Shown: positions 7,544 to 18,100 of the stretch, piece after piece
How positions within the stretch are numbered: the first letter of the stretch is position 1
How the letters are laid out: every line of letters starts with the position of its first letter
NCBI RefSeq assembly: GCF_001956295.1
Contig: NZ_MRTD01000002.1
Span: 2,501 to 66,500 of the forward strand
Direction: 5' to 3'
Source: Paenibacillus sp. FSL A5-0031
Lineage (GTDB): Bacteria > Bacillota > Bacilli > Paenibacillales > Paenibacillaceae
Length of the DNA: 64,000 bases
Translations under genes and position numbers: made by a program
The notes under the pieces: generated by a model
Seen by the model: the letters and a program-made list of their open reading frames with translations, nothing else
Told to the model about the DNA's origin: nothing
The model's database searches: none

Positions 7544-10075
7544 TTATTTGACCAGTTGACCACGCGTCACGCCAAGCTGGTTAATGGCTTTCAGGCTGCG
7601 CCATACTTGCGTGCCGCTAATACGGCCATCAAGCGCATCACGGTAAAGAGACAACACTTCAAGCACTTTCTCCGGCGTTTCTTCTAGAAACTCGACACGG
7701 AAATTGGATACGCCCATTCCTACAAAATTGCGAATGTACTCAGCGCCCGATTGCTCGATTGCATTGTATACGGTGTTGCGGCAGCCTTCATCTACGCGAA
7801 CAGGATGCGCCATGCCAATACGATCCTGCAGGGAAGCACGCTTCTCCTCACAAGGACGTCCGCAGTTTGTGAAGTCAGTTCCTTCACTCATAAAGGTGCA
7901 ATATACGCAATGCTCCGTGTGGAACATCGGCAAATGCTGATGAATAACCATTTCCAGCATCGACGTATCTGAGTTTTCCAGCAAGTCAACCATCTGCTGA
8001 ATGTTCAAATCATACGACGGTGTAATCAGATCAAGACCAACCTCGGTAAACAGCTTCACTGCCTTATGATTGGCTACGTTCAGTGAGAAATCGCCAATCA
8101 GCTTCGGAAATGGCTTGTCCGGATTAGCTGCACGCGCGCGCAAGTAGTAATAAAGCGCTCCAGTGTTCCGAACAAGTACGGCATCGGGCTGCAGCTTCAA
8201 TATATTCGCATGGTAGCCATTTTCGCCAGGCATGTGAATGCGCGGCGTAGCCAGAGCAATCGGCTTGCCTGCTTCACGGGCAGCGGCTACCGCTGCAGGG
8301 AATTGTTTAATAAATTCAAAATCAGCGTATACATAAGCGACGTCGGTTTTGACTGCTGCCTGCACCTGCTCCAAAGTACGGCATAGTGCGATCAAGTTTG
8401 CATCTTTTCCGCTCTGAGGAGCCAAAATATCTTTTTTCGCTACATCAGCCAAAACAGCGTCCTCGCTTGCGTATATCGCATTCTTCACATAGACAGGCGG
8501 CTTCGGACGCTCGCCTGCAAGCAGCTCGACCGCTTCACGGCGCAGTCTGTTCAGTTCACGGATCGGTACGATCAAATCGCCTTGCAGCTCTACCTCGAGC
8601 TTCTCAAGCTGATAAACCGTGCCGCCCAGACGGCCCAGTTGATCCTCAAGCAGCGCTGCGTCCATCGGACGCTTCTGTGCCTGCTCCAAATCAATCTCTG
8701 ACGCGACTTCAACCGTCGTCCCCTTCTGCACATCTGTCCACCATGTACGCATCGGCTGGCCAAGCGCGCCCGTCACTCGAACATGAAGCGGGAATACGCG
8801 ATATGGCTTTTCTGTTTCAAAAGAAGCTCTGAGGCGTCTGTCCAGCGCCGGATCGTTCGTTTTCCACACACGGTCGCCTACATGAACCTTGCGCAAATCA
8901 ACATCATTGCGTCCAGCTACCAGCTCGATCAATATGCCTTCCTGCGCTTCGCCCTCGATTTTCACGCCTTGACGGCGAATATCGTAAACGCGGCCGCCCT
9001 CTTCCTTTTTCGTCGGGTCGCCTGCGTCAAACACAATGCCATCTCCGCGCTTAAGCGGCGCTTCGATCTTCAGCGTAACCGCATCGCGCATAATGCGCTC
9101 TACTTTGCCGAGGTAGACACCGCGGCTTTTCGGGAACGTACCCTCAACAAGCATCTTGTTGTTTGTTCCCGACAGGAAACCATGCGTGAAGCCGCGCGAG
9201 AAGCTTTGCTGCAGCTCACGCACATCCTCCACCGACGGCTTCGACATGTCGCCGTCAAAATATTTATCGATCGCGCGCCGATACTTGCTCACGACATTCG
9301 CGACATATTCCGGACTTTTGAGACGTCCTTCAATTTTAAACGAGGTTACGCCCGCTTGGATGAGCTCCGGCACAATATCAATCGCCGCCAAATCCTTCGG
9401 CGACAGCAAATACGCAATGTCTCCCATCGGCTGTACCTCGCCATCGACCATCAAATCATACGGCAGCCGGCAAGCCTGCGCGCATTCACCGCGATTGGCC
9501 GAGCGTCCTCCCCACATCTCGGACGTGAGACACTGACCCGAATACGATACGCATAGCGCACCATGCACGAATACCTCCATTGGCAGCTTTGCTTGCTCGC
9601 CAATGGTACGAATTTGCTTCAAATTATTTTCACGGCCTAGCACGACCCGCTCAAGACCAAACGGCTTCGTAAACTCGACAGCCTCTGGCGATGTGATCGT
9701 CATCTGAGTAGAGCCGTGAATTGGAAAGTCTGGCGACAGCTCGCGAATCAGCTTCACAAGTCCCAAATCCTGTACGATTACCGCATCCACGCCTGCATCG
9801 ATACACATTTCGATTAACTTCTGTGCGTCTCTCAGCTCATCCTCAAATACGAGAATATTAAATGTGAGGAAACCTTTTACCCCGTACGTATGCAAAAATG
9901 CCATAATTTCCGGCAGTTCCTCACTGCGGAAATTGTTTGCGCGTGCGCGGGCATTAAATTTCTCCACACCAAAAAATATTGCATCCGCGCCATTTGCAAC
10001 AGCCGCTCTCATGCAATCCCAATCGCCAGCCGGAGCCAGCAGTTCTATGTCCGATCTCATTATTGTATCTGTCAT
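7544..10075 (-). CDS. Peptidase U32 family protein, RlhA/YrrO type, probable RNA hydroxylation factor
   Basis: 843 residues from the ATG at 10075; a TTG four codons earlier sits directly on the GAGAGGGA site and is less likely. The N-terminal U32 domain starts IELLAPAGDWDCMRAAV and holds a cysteine cluster (SYSGQC, RGECAQACRLPYD). A middle DUF3656-like beta region covers about 370-500. A second half ends with another cysteine cluster (EHCVYC, NCGRPC, DEGCRNT). U32 proteins of this layout, such as E. coli RlhA (653 residues), act in prephenate-dependent hydroxylation of 23S rRNA cytidine, and relatives modify tRNA uridine 34; none is a proven general protease. The exact RNA target here cannot be told from sequence. 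The gene stands alone between two terminators. Confidence 0.9.
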   Translation of the reverse strand: MTDTIMRSDIELLAPAGDWDCMRAAVANGADAIFFGVEKFNARARANNFRSEELPEIMAFLHTYGVKGFLTFNILVFEDELRDAQKLIEMCIDAGVDAVIVQDLGLVKLIRELSPDFPIHGSTQMTITSPEAVEFTKPFGLERVVLGRENNLKQIRTIGEQAKLPMEVFVHGALCVSYSGQCLTSEMWGGRSANRGECAQACRLPYDLMVDGEVQPMGDIAYLLSPKDLAAIDIVPELIQAGVTSFKIEGRLKSPEYVANVVSKYRRAIDKYFDGDMSKPSVEDVRELQQSFSRGFTHGFLSGTNNKMLVEGTFPKSRGVYLGKVERIMRDAVTLKIEAPLKRGDGIVFDAGDPTKKEEGGRVYDIRRQGVKIEGEAQEGILIELVAGRNDVDLRKVHVGDRVWKTNDPALDRRLRASFETEKPYRVFPLHVRVTGALGQPMRTWWTDVQKGTTVEVASEIDLEQAQKRPMDAALLEDQLGRLGGTVYQLEKLEVELQGDLIVPIRELNRLRREAVELLAGERPKPPVYVKNAIYASEDAVLADVAKKDILAPQSGKDANLIALCRTLEQVQAAVKTDVAYVYADFEFIKQFPAAVAAAREAGKPIALATPRIHMPGENGYHANILKLQPDAVLVRNTGALYYYLRARAANPDKPFPKLIGDFSLNVANHKAVKLFTEVGLDLITPSYDLNIQQMVDLLENSDTSMLEMVIHQHLPMFHTEHCVYCTFMSEGTDFTNCGRPCEEKRASLQDRIGMAHPVRVDEGCRNTVYNAIEQSGAEYIRNFVGMGVSNFRVEFLEETPEKVLEVLSLYRDALDGRISGTQVWRSLKAINQLGVTRGQLVK

Positions 10076-10200
10076 ATTAACTATCAATCCCTCTCATTCT
10101 TGAAACCTGCTTCCACTATCTTAACAAACCACGGACATCTATACCACTACACAATACTGGCATCGCGCAAGCATCCACGGTTGACGCCTCATTTAAATGA

Positions 10201-10236
10201 AAAAAAGACCGATTCCCCAATAAGGGAACCGGCCTT
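10201..10236 (-). terminator. Terminator after the copper-amine-oxidase-domain gene
   Basis: Stem AAGGCCGGTTCCC with GGGAATCGGTCTT (G-U pairs included) and a T run on the minus strand, starting 4 bases after the stop codon of the gene at 10240. Confidence 0.9.
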
Positions 10237-10239
10237 CTA

Positions 10240-12168
10240 CTAATTAAAACGAATCGATTGCGCTGCGTCGTTGATGATTTTGAGGTTGCTGTCCGTAGCA
10301 CGCACATCGTAATAGTTGAAGTTAAATACTATATTTCCTTGTGCAGAGTCAAAAATATAAAATTCTTCTGTATATGGAATATCATCTTGTGGCTTGGATG
10401 TATGGATCACGACATGCTGTGCCGTTTTTCCATTAATCGTAACCGTTTTGGATTGCTTCGTCGTGCTTCCTTGCGCGCTGCCTTCCGCTGAATTCACATA
10501 TTGCAAAAGCGAGTTTACAACGGTAGCCGCTGCTGTATCCGACTCGAAGATATTTAAGCTGCCTGCACTAAACGTATACAAAACATCATCTTCGTTAAAG
10601 TTTTTCTGAATTCCATACCAGTAGGTTGGGAGTTCAATAGAATAACCATACGTAGAGCTGCGTTTTGTTGTTTTTGTGCTGCGATCAGCCAAATCATAAC
10701 TTTCCTCAACATTGCCAAAGTTTTTCTCAATTAAAGCAGTATCAATATCGACCGAAGCCAAAACTTGGTTGTACGTAAGCTTGCTCTTCGCGCTATTAGC
10801 GGTAGGATACATATATACTAATGAATAACGGTAATTTCCTGAAAACAAAGCAATTTCATTATAGGTAAACCATGCGTCCTCACCTAACGAAAGCTCATAG
10901 CTCAGCGCTACCGCCTTGCCATCAATCAAAGTTACTGGTGTAGTAACGAAGTTGCGAACACTTGAGTTAACAAAATCCTCACGAATTCTCGCTTCCCTCT
11001 TTTGTGCCCAATTGTCCATCGTAACGCCTGCTGTTAATGAAGTAAGAGAAAAGAAGAAAAGTTCCTTATCGTTTTGGAACGATGGTGTCGTGCTCTCATA
11101 ATCTTTGTTCCAATCCGTTGGAAGCTTAACCGTTAGCCCATAATCCTCATCTTTGAAGGTGATTACGCCATCTTTTACCTTCGTAACATCCTTAAGCGAT
11201 TTATCTGCTGTATTAAAGGAAGGAGTAAAGCTATTTAAGAATGTATCATAGCTATTCAAAACGGACTTATTCGCACCCTTAGCGCCTACAATAACAATGT
11301 AATACTTATCGCCTTTTTGAATACCGCGATACTCGTAGTTCATTTTTGTTTGTTTAGCGTAGCTTATCACCTTCTCGAAGGTTAAACCGCCTACTGTGAT
11401 CGTGCGTTTGTCTACTGTAATCTCATCTTGATCATAATAGGAAATCATAAGCTCTCTCTGCTCTTCGACAGACAGCTTGTCATCGCCTACACGTTCCGTA
11501 ATCACATTCACTTGCGCAGCAACCTTGGAATCATCGGCAGTATCTGCCCAAGTAATAAATTCGCCGTTATCGCTTTGATCCACTTGAATCAAGCCTGCTG
11601 GATAATTTAATGACCAGCCATGGTAGCTGTCACCAATTTTTGTTTTGCCAAATTCGGAATCAATAGATGTGCCGCCAGTACCAGACGATTGTGCACGCAC
11701 ACCAATAATAATGGTTTCTTTAGTCGCATTGTCAGCTGTAATTTTTGCGCCAAAAGCTTCTACAATAACGCGCAGCGGCACCATTGTTGAGCCTTTAACT
11801 GCAACTGGAGCAACAGCCACCGCTTTGGCTGCACCGTTTACTTTTACCGTCTTGCTGCCAAAAGTTAAAACAATCTTGCGGTCATTGTAAGTAAGTGTGA
11901 TCACATTGCCGTTTTCCAATTTAAGTCCTGCGCCAAAAGCATTTGTAATGACTTTTAGCGGAACCATCGTTGTTCCGTTGCTTACAAATGGAGCCTCTAC
12001 CGTAGTAGCTTTCCCATTAATTTTGACCGTTTTGCTGCCCGCCTTCAAGCGTACTTCAACCTTATTGTCTGCCTCTGCTGCGAATGCAGCTACCGGCAGC
12101 ATCGCTAAAACAAGCAAAACCGGCAAAAGCATGGTTAACATTCTTTTAAACATATTTAATCTCATCAT
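10240..12168 (-). CDS. Exported protein with copper amine oxidase N-terminal domain and PsbP-like repeats
   Basis: 642 residues with a signal peptide (LTMLLPVLLVLAMLPVAAFA). About residues 36-155 form two units of the copper amine oxidase N-terminal (stalk) domain, with the repeated pattern VNG...VPLRVIVEAFGA. The rest holds about three related beta-rich units, each with a GYSIELP or GLTVKLPTDW type start, resembling PsbP-like domains. No amine oxidase catalytic domain is present, so it is not an oxidase. In Paenibacillus such domains are common on surface and secreted proteins of unknown role. AAGGGGAT precedes the start. It follows the HtrA-like gene by 53 bases and is probably in the same operon. 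Confidence 0.85.
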   Translation of the reverse strand: MMRLNMFKRMLTMLLPVLLVLAMLPVAAFAAEADNKVEVRLKAGSKTVKINGKATTVEAPFVSNGTTMVPLKVITNAFGAGLKLENGNVITLTYNDRKIVLTFGSKTVKVNGAAKAVAVAPVAVKGSTMVPLRVIVEAFGAKITADNATKETIIIGVRAQSSGTGGTSIDSEFGKTKIGDSYHGWSLNYPAGLIQVDQSDNGEFITWADTADDSKVAAQVNVITERVGDDKLSVEEQRELMISYYDQDEITVDKRTITVGGLTFEKVISYAKQTKMNYEYRGIQKGDKYYIVIVGAKGANKSVLNSYDTFLNSFTPSFNTADKSLKDVTKVKDGVITFKDEDYGLTVKLPTDWNKDYESTTPSFQNDKELFFFSLTSLTAGVTMDNWAQKREARIREDFVNSSVRNFVTTPVTLIDGKAVALSYELSLGEDAWFTYNEIALFSGNYRYSLVYMYPTANSAKSKLTYNQVLASVDIDTALIEKNFGNVEESYDLADRSTKTTKRSSTYGYSIELPTYWYGIQKNFNEDDVLYTFSAGSLNIFESDTAAATVVNSLLQYVNSAEGSAQGSTTKQSKTVTINGKTAQHVVIHTSKPQDDIPYTEEFYIFDSAQGNIVFNFNYYDVRATDSNLKIINDAAQSIRFN

Positions 12169-12221
12169 CTATATCCCCTTATAATTAAATGATAACTTTG
12201 ATCTTAATTTAACTTTGCTGT

Positions 12222-13337
12222 CTAACCTTCTACTAATGTCAGCTTGCGGGTAACAAGGTCACCGTCGATCTGCAGCATTACCTCCACTTGTTGACCCGGC
12301 AAATAACTTTTTAGCAGCTCATTAAGCTCCACCTTTGCGGATACTTGCTTGCCTGCAACTTTATAAAGCAAGTCGCCAGCTTGGATACCTGCTTTTTTGG
12401 CGGCTGCCGATGTCACCGATTTGACTGTTAACGGGTCGGAGGTCGGGATTCCGATAAGCGCAGACCAGCTTTCCTCAAGTCCAAGGCCAAGCGAGGCGCG
12501 TTTCACATGTCCGTATTTGAAAAAATGACTCGTTACGTACTGCACGGTATCCGCAGGAATAGAGAATCCGAGATTATCGACTCCTACCTCTACAAATTTT
12601 AAAGAATTAATGCCGATGACCTCGCCTTTCATGTTAACAAGCGGCCCACCGCTGTTGCCTGGATTTATCGATGCATCCGTTTGGAGCAGGTTGTATGCCG
12701 AAGAAACACTCCGATTCATACCGCTCAGGATACCGCTTGTTGCCGTATTGCGAAGGGAGAACGATACAGGTGTGCCGATCGCTACAACCGTCTCGCCTAC
12801 TTGAACCTTGAGCGGTGATGGGGCAAGCTTCGCGATCGGGAGCTTCGATGCCTTAATCTTAACTAATGCAAGATCACTCGCCTCATCGTGATGCGTGCGT
12901 TCTGCATCGTATTTCTTGCCGTCTGCTGTAACGACAACCAGATTGGTCATATCCTCAACAACATGCGCATTCGTCACGATCCAGCCATCTGTGCGAATAA
13001 TAACGCCGGTTCCATGCGCCAATGCATACCTTGGATCTGCCGAGCCGATATCCTTCGGCTTACCGATAATCGCGACGACGGAAGGCGATACCTTCTTTAC
13101 AACCGATGGAATGTCGACTGGCGTATACGCATACGTGTTTGTTTTGGAATCAAACGTACCCGTTCCGCCTAGCACGCTTGTTAATGAGCTCGCTTTGACA
13201 TAAACCTCGCCATTAATTTTCGCAGCATTCAGCGTATGTGTAGCTGTGTTGCCTGCACCAGCACCCCATACCGTTCCTGCTGCAACAATCGCTCCTAATA
13301 CAATGAAGCTGCAGACACGTAGCAAGCTGCTTTTCAT
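12222..13337 (-). CDS. Exported HtrA/DegP-like trypsin-type serine protease (S1C) with PDZ domain
   Basis: 371 residues. A signal peptide (about 1-29) is followed by a short segment (KINGEVYVKASSL) resembling half of a copper-amine-oxidase stalk domain. The protease domain has the full triad: His125 (TNAHVV), Asp155 (SDLALVKI) and Ser229 (GNSGGPL). A PDZ domain covers about 275-365. It probably degrades or refolds damaged proteins outside the membrane. The usual HtrA N-terminal cytoplasmic part is absent. It is first of two genes behind the promoter at 13422-13450, followed by the stalk-domain protein at 10240-12168. Confidence 0.93.
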   Translation of the reverse strand: MKSSLLRVCSFIVLGAIVAAGTVWGAGAGNTATHTLNAAKINGEVYVKASSLTSVLGGTGTFDSKTNTYAYTPVDIPSVVKKVSPSVVAIIGKPKDIGSADPRYALAHGTGVIIRTDGWIVTNAHVVEDMTNLVVVTADGKKYDAERTHHDEASDLALVKIKASKLPIAKLAPSPLKVQVGETVVAIGTPVSFSLRNTATSGILSGMNRSVSSAYNLLQTDASINPGNSGGPLVNMKGEVIGINSLKFVEVGVDNLGFSIPADTVQYVTSHFFKYGHVKRASLGLGLEESWSALIGIPTSDPLTVKSVTSAAAKKAGIQAGDLLYKVAGKQVSAKVELNELLKSYLPGQQVEVMLQIDGDLVTRKLTLVEG

Positions 13338-13421
13338 GAAGCCACTCTCCTAATTTTTGTTCATGCATACCAATCTCTTAATGAAGAAACTATGATGCAT
13401 GAAATAGTAGTAATCCGTTGT

Positions 13422-13450
13422 AATATAGCATAATTTCCCATATACAACAA
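13422..13450 (-). promoter_or_regulatory. Sigma-A-type promoter for the HtrA-like operon
   Basis: Minus strand TTGTTG (13450-13445), 17 bases, TATATT (13427-13422), with TGC directly before the -10. It is in the 309-base gap between two divergent genes; the rest of that gap shows no coding signal. Confidence 0.6.
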
Positions 13451-13583
13451 TGAAAATCGATAGAATTGTTCTCCCAAAAAAATACTAATTATTACTCTCG
13501 CTTCCTCGTACTGCGCTTGTTTTGTTTAGTTATTATGCGATTTTGTCAAATATGATTTCGGTTATGTGTTCTAAGAATAGAAG

Positions 13584-13592
13584 TGTTATACT
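13584..13592 (+). promoter_or_regulatory. Possible extended -10 promoter element for the epimerase gene
   Basis: TGTTATACT, an extended -10, lies 55 bases before the start codon at 13647. No convincing -35 box is seen at the right distance. Confidence 0.4.
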
Positions 13593-13646
13593 AGACGGGA
13601 CTACTAAATCAATCCATATCGATGGATTCGGGAGGTAAATGAACAA

Positions 13647-14615
13647 ATGAAATTAGGAGTATTTAGCGTACTTTTTGCACAAAAGCCGTTCGAGGAAGCA
13701 CTTGACTACATCGCATCCAAAGGACTTGATGCCATTGAAATCGGAACTGGCGGATACCCTGGAAACGCACACTGCGACCTTGATGGTTTGCTTGCGGATG
13801 AAGGAAAACTGAAAGCGTTTAAACATGCGGTAGAATCACGTGGTTTGATGATCAGCGCACTTAGCTGTCACGGTAACCCATTGCACCCTCAGAAAGCCAT
13901 TTCGTCTGAGCATGATGAAGTTATTCGTAAAACGATTGAACTTGCTAACCGTCTTGAAGTTTCCGTTGTAAATACTTTCTCTGGCTGCCCTGGCGATCAC
14001 GAGGATGCAAAATATCCGAACTGGCCGGTTGCTCCTTGGCCAAACGATTTCCAAGAAATTTTGAACTGGCAATGGGAAGCAAAAGTTATTCCATATTGGT
14101 CTGAGATCGGCAAGCTTGCTACAGCTAGCGGTGTGAAGATGGGCCTTGAGCTGCATGGCGGTTTCTCCGTTCACAGCCCAGCTACTATGCTTCGCCTTCG
14201 CGAAGCGGCTGGCAATGCAATCGGCGCCAACCTAGATCCAAGCCACATGTGGTGGCAAGGAATTGACCCTGTTCAAGCGGTACATATCCTTGGACGCGCT
14301 GGAGCTATCCATCACTTCCATGCTAAGGATACGACAATCGATCCGATTAACGTAAATCACCACGGCGTAACGGACATGCAATCGTATGCCCTTATGCTTG
14401 ACCGTGCTTGGCAGTTCCGTACAGTTGGTTATGGCCATGACCTCAAAACATGGGCAGACATCCTTAGCGCGCTTCGTCTAGTCGGCTACGACTATGTTGT
14501 GAGCATCGAGCATGAAGACGGCTTAATGTCCGTTGATGAAGGCTTCACAAAAGCTGTTCAAAATCTTCAACAAATTCTTATCCGCGAGCCGCTTGGCGAG
14601 ATGTGGTGGGTTTAA
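13647..14615 (+). CDS. Sugar phosphate isomerase/epimerase family TIM-barrel protein (IolE-like)
   Basis: 322 residues of the AP-endonuclease-2/xylose-isomerase-like fold. It starts MKLGVFSVLF and carries the segments GLDAIEIGTGGYPGN, LELHGGFSVHSP, GANLDPSHMWWQG, HFHAKD and VVSIEHED, which supply the Glu, Asp, His and Glu metal ligands of the family. Members isomerise, epimerise or dehydrate sugars and inositols; the substrate here cannot be assigned. GGGAGG precedes the start. It is a single-gene unit on the plus strand, closed by the terminator at 14631-14667, with no kinase or dehydrogenase beside it. Confidence 0.9.
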   Translation: MKLGVFSVLFAQKPFEEALDYIASKGLDAIEIGTGGYPGNAHCDLDGLLADEGKLKAFKHAVESRGLMISALSCHGNPLHPQKAISSEHDEVIRKTIELANRLEVSVVNTFSGCPGDHEDAKYPNWPVAPWPNDFQEILNWQWEAKVIPYWSEIGKLATASGVKMGLELHGGFSVHSPATMLRLREAAGNAIGANLDPSHMWWQGIDPVQAVHILGRAGAIHHFHAKDTTIDPINVNHHGVTDMQSYALMLDRAWQFRTVGYGHDLKTWADILSALRLVGYDYVVSIEHEDGLMSVDEGFTKAVQNLQQILIREPLGEMWWV

Positions 14616-14630
14616 TTTCTAGCAACAAAG

Positions 14631-14667
14631 AAAAAGGTCTGCCGGACTTGTCCGGCAGACCTTTTTT
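14631..14667. terminator. Bidirectional terminator between convergent genes
   Basis: Near-perfect stem AAAAAGGTCTGCCGGA / TCCGGCAGACCTTTTTT with loop CTTG. It can serve the epimerase gene on the plus strand and the small membrane gene on the minus strand. Confidence 0.95.
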
Positions 14668-14679
14668 CTATGTATGCTG

Positions 14680-14895
14680 TTACGCCATCCAAACCTTTGT
14701 GATCATAATGAAATCAATCAACAAAAACAATGCGAGTGAAACGGTTGTAAAACCGATTGCAAAAATGTTTTTCTTCGGACGAGCGGTCAGTAGTCGAACC
14801 AGTCCGATTGCGATCAATACGGTAAAGGCCAACATAAACCAATCGAAAGTTCCAATTTTACTTGCTGTTTGAGCTGCTGCTTCTGCCAAAAACAT
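14680..14895 (-). CDS. Small two-helix membrane protein (possibly DUF2759)
   Basis: 71 residues starting MFLAEAAAQ, chosen because AAGGAGGT lies 6 bases upstream; a longer frame to 14997 has no such site. Two membrane helices (about 18-36 and 45-66) are separated by a short basic loop RPKKN. It resembles small Bacillus and Paenibacillus proteins placed in DUF2759, but I make that link from memory. Function unknown. Confidence 0.75.
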   Translation of the reverse strand: MFLAEAAAQTASKIGTFDWFMLAFTVLIAIGLVRLLTARPKKNIFAIGFTTVSLALFLLIDFIMITKVWMA

Positions 14896-15149
14896 GAAGG
14901 GACCTCCTTTTTTTCGCACGTAACCTATTTTACTATATGTTAGCTTTTTGTGGCTCAAGGCGCAAGTCCGAATCTTCATTCGTAACAAGTTTGTCACGAT
15001 TTACTAAAAAAAATGAATCTTTAGCTTAGAGCCGGCATTTTACTAATAAGCCCTCATCTATAAATTGTCCATCTCTACCAAGATCTATAACAGCATTTTG
15101 ACGGTGCTGAATGAGTCTACGCTCTTGATGAAATAATAAAATAACTAAA

Positions 15150-15188
15150 TTAGGAATCGGGAAGTATTTCACTCTTCCCGATCCCTAA
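15150..15188 (-). terminator. Terminator after the SLH beta-helix gene
   Basis: Stem TTAGGGATCGGGAAG with CTTCCCGATTCCTAA (one G-U) on the minus strand, followed by an A/T-rich tract with T runs. Confidence 0.8.
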
Positions 15189-15192
15189 CGAG

Positions 15193-18100
15193 CTACTTGC
15201 TATTCAGCAATGCTAAAATTAAAGTTACCGCTTCTGCCCTTGTTGCCTGATCCGCAGGAGCGAATATGCCGCCATCCCTACCTTGAAGTAGTCCCGCTTT
15301 GAATGCTGCTGCCACATAAGGTTTTGCCCAATTTGGGATTTGATCAGCGTCTTTAAACGATAGCTCGGCATTGTTCTCTAAAGGCAGCTTCTTCACACGT
15401 ACGATCATAGCTGCCACCTCTGCGCGCGTAATTGCTTGAGCCGGACGATACGTATTATCCTCGAACCCGCTTGCGATACCTGCGTTCACTACACTCGCAA
15501 TATAAGGTCTTGCCCATGCAGGAATCATGTCGATATCTGCAAAATCAGCATCGCTTTGTTCTTCTAGATGCAGAGCTCTTGCCAGCATTGCAGCAAACTC
15601 TCCGCGCGTTACGCTTGCATTTGGACGGAAGGAATTGTCCGTATAGCCATTAATGAATTTAAGCTTAACCGCTTGCTGAATGGCATCCGATGCCCAGTGT
15701 CCTTCAATGTCCGTTAGTACAATATCCGTTGTCGGTTTCTCAGGATCTTTTCCACCTGGATTCACCGGATCAGGATTGGTTGTACCGCCTTCAGGTGTAC
15801 CACCAGGCGATGGTGTATCCACATTTGTTTTCACGACAACACTTGGACCATCCTCACTCCACTTGCCGCATGCGTTGCCCGCTTCAATCTTGAACGTGTA
15901 AGACGTATCCGCAGATAGTCCGCTAGCTTGGTAGCTATACACACTGCCTGCAACGCTCGCCAGTTTGACGCCATCCTTGTAAATGGCATATTCTGCAATG
16001 CTTGGCGCATCAACAGCCGGTGTCCAGTTTAATGTTACTCCCGTATGCGTCACATTCGAAGCCGTCACTACTGCGTTTTCCCATGCTGGCGCCTCTGGCT
16101 CTGGTTGTTTTACGGAAAGAGTCAGCGCTTTTGCCCGCGATGAAACTAATTCGCCAGTCGAAGAATATTTAATATTGTCGAAAGCAAATGTACGTCCATT
16201 TGCACTATCCCATAAATAACCGAGTACGATTCTGTCGAAGCTTGCAATCGCTGTCGTTGTTTTCACCAATTGCCCATCGATATACATCTTTAAATCTGTA
16301 CCTGATGTGTAATCCCACTTCAGTTCATGCCATCCGACGCTTCGTTTCACCGGAGTGGCTTCCCATGCGGTTGAAGATCCGCTTGCCCTTACTGAATAAT
16401 ACTCCAGCGATCCATAAGTGCCGCCGTCATACAATAAGCCCATGCCTGCAAGTAGGCTGCTTCTTGCATTTCCGACATGCGCGACAACCCGCGTCTTCGA
16501 GCTTTCGGAGCCGTCATCATAAAGCATCATCGATACGACGCCCTGCTGCTTGCCGCCAAACACCTTTTGAATGGCATTGCTGCCGTTTCCAACAACAAAT
16601 AGCGCACTTTGATCGCCATGATAAGCGACCTTATCCGAAATGCTGCCCGTCGTAATACTCGTACCGGTCTCTGGCAAGAAGTCATTCCAACCGTTCTCGA
16701 AGCTTTCAGAGTAGACTAAGTCCTTGTATTCCTGCACCTTAGCAGAAACCTCAACCTCAGTGACACCTGTTAGATCGCCGATCACCTCAAGCTTGCCTGT
16801 CAACGAGTCTACAACGACATTCTCATTATTCGTTGCATATTCTACTTGATGATAATCCGCATATTCAATCGCATTTTGATCCTCTGTCACGCCGTCAATT
16901 CTTAGCTGCAGCGTAGTCTTCTCCTCCGATAACTCCGTTTCGTCTGAAGCAACAAGGTAGGATACAACCTTTGAAGGCGCATGAACAATGACTCGCGCTT
17001 CAGCTTTCACATTCGGATTAATAGTGCTTTCAGCTGTAATGATCGTTTCGCCCTCAAGCAGCGGGGATACAAAACCTTGCGCATTAATGGCGGCCACTGC
17101 AGGATTGCTGCTCGACCATTTGATTCCTTTAAACCATGCGTTGTCTGGACCAACCGTAGCCGTCATCTTCTCGCCTCTATGCTTTGCATGAAGCTCCAGC
17201 ACAGGCTTGTCAAAGACAATCGTTTGCGGCATTACCTCTGGTGCCTGCTCGCTTGGCGCATCATTCGAATATTCATGCGCTCCAATATCCACTTTAGCAG
17301 CAGATGTGATCGCATTATTAAAGAAGTCTTTTGTTGCAGGTGCCCATACCGATGGCGTCAATGCTGTCATATCCATCCCTGCATCGATTGCCGGTGAGCC
17401 TGGCAGCAATTTGTATCCGTTCAATATCTCTACATCAAATGTGCTTTGGCTAGCATTAATGATATCTTTGGGCTCTTCACCCGCTCTTGCGAATTGCGGA
17501 CTTGCAAACAAGTTTTGATCCAATGATAATCCAGTCAGCTTCAAATCCTTGTACTCGCTGCCCGGATAAAAAATATTATTTTTCACTTCGCCGCCAGCAA
17601 AGCGGTCTTGTCCAATCGTTGTATTAGCCTTGGAGTAAAAGATATTATTGTACATTCTTAAGTATTTTCCAGGATCGCTGATCAGCTTCGTCTGCACCTG
17701 CGCATCGGTAAAGAAAGTATTGTTATGAATTAATGGAGCATCTCCAAGTGTAGTAGGAAGATAATGGAATATATATCGACCATCTCCATCATTTACACTA
17801 ATATTATAGCGAACGAGAGAGTTTGTTGAGCCGCTCATAAATAATATGAATCCACCACGGTTGCTGTGGCTGTAGTTATATTGATAGAGAGTTCCTTCGC
17901 AAAACATATCTACGTCAAAGGCCTGCCCATCATTATAGCCATAAATACCGCCATACACTTCATTGTATTGAATGACCATATCCTTAACGCCAATGACCCA
18001 TAGGCCGGCATAATTGACGTTGCCTACATTTTTCGCCGAATGCCTGACGACCGTATTGTATTCCATTCTGCCGTTGCTGCCCACGTTGCTCATAACGAAG

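Noticed and set aside
8783..9556. 257-codon plus-strand frame opposite the U32 gene
   Set aside because: Antisense shadow of a well-conserved gene; composition follows the codon bias of the other strand.
13628..13650. Three-codon frame ATG AAC AAA TGA before the epimerase start
   Set aside because: It is too short to mean anything on its own, and the main start already has a GGGAGG site upstream.
16188..16655. 155-codon plus-strand frame opposite the SLH protein gene
   Set aside because: Antisense to the LamG-like region; Cys, His and Arg-rich translation without a family look.
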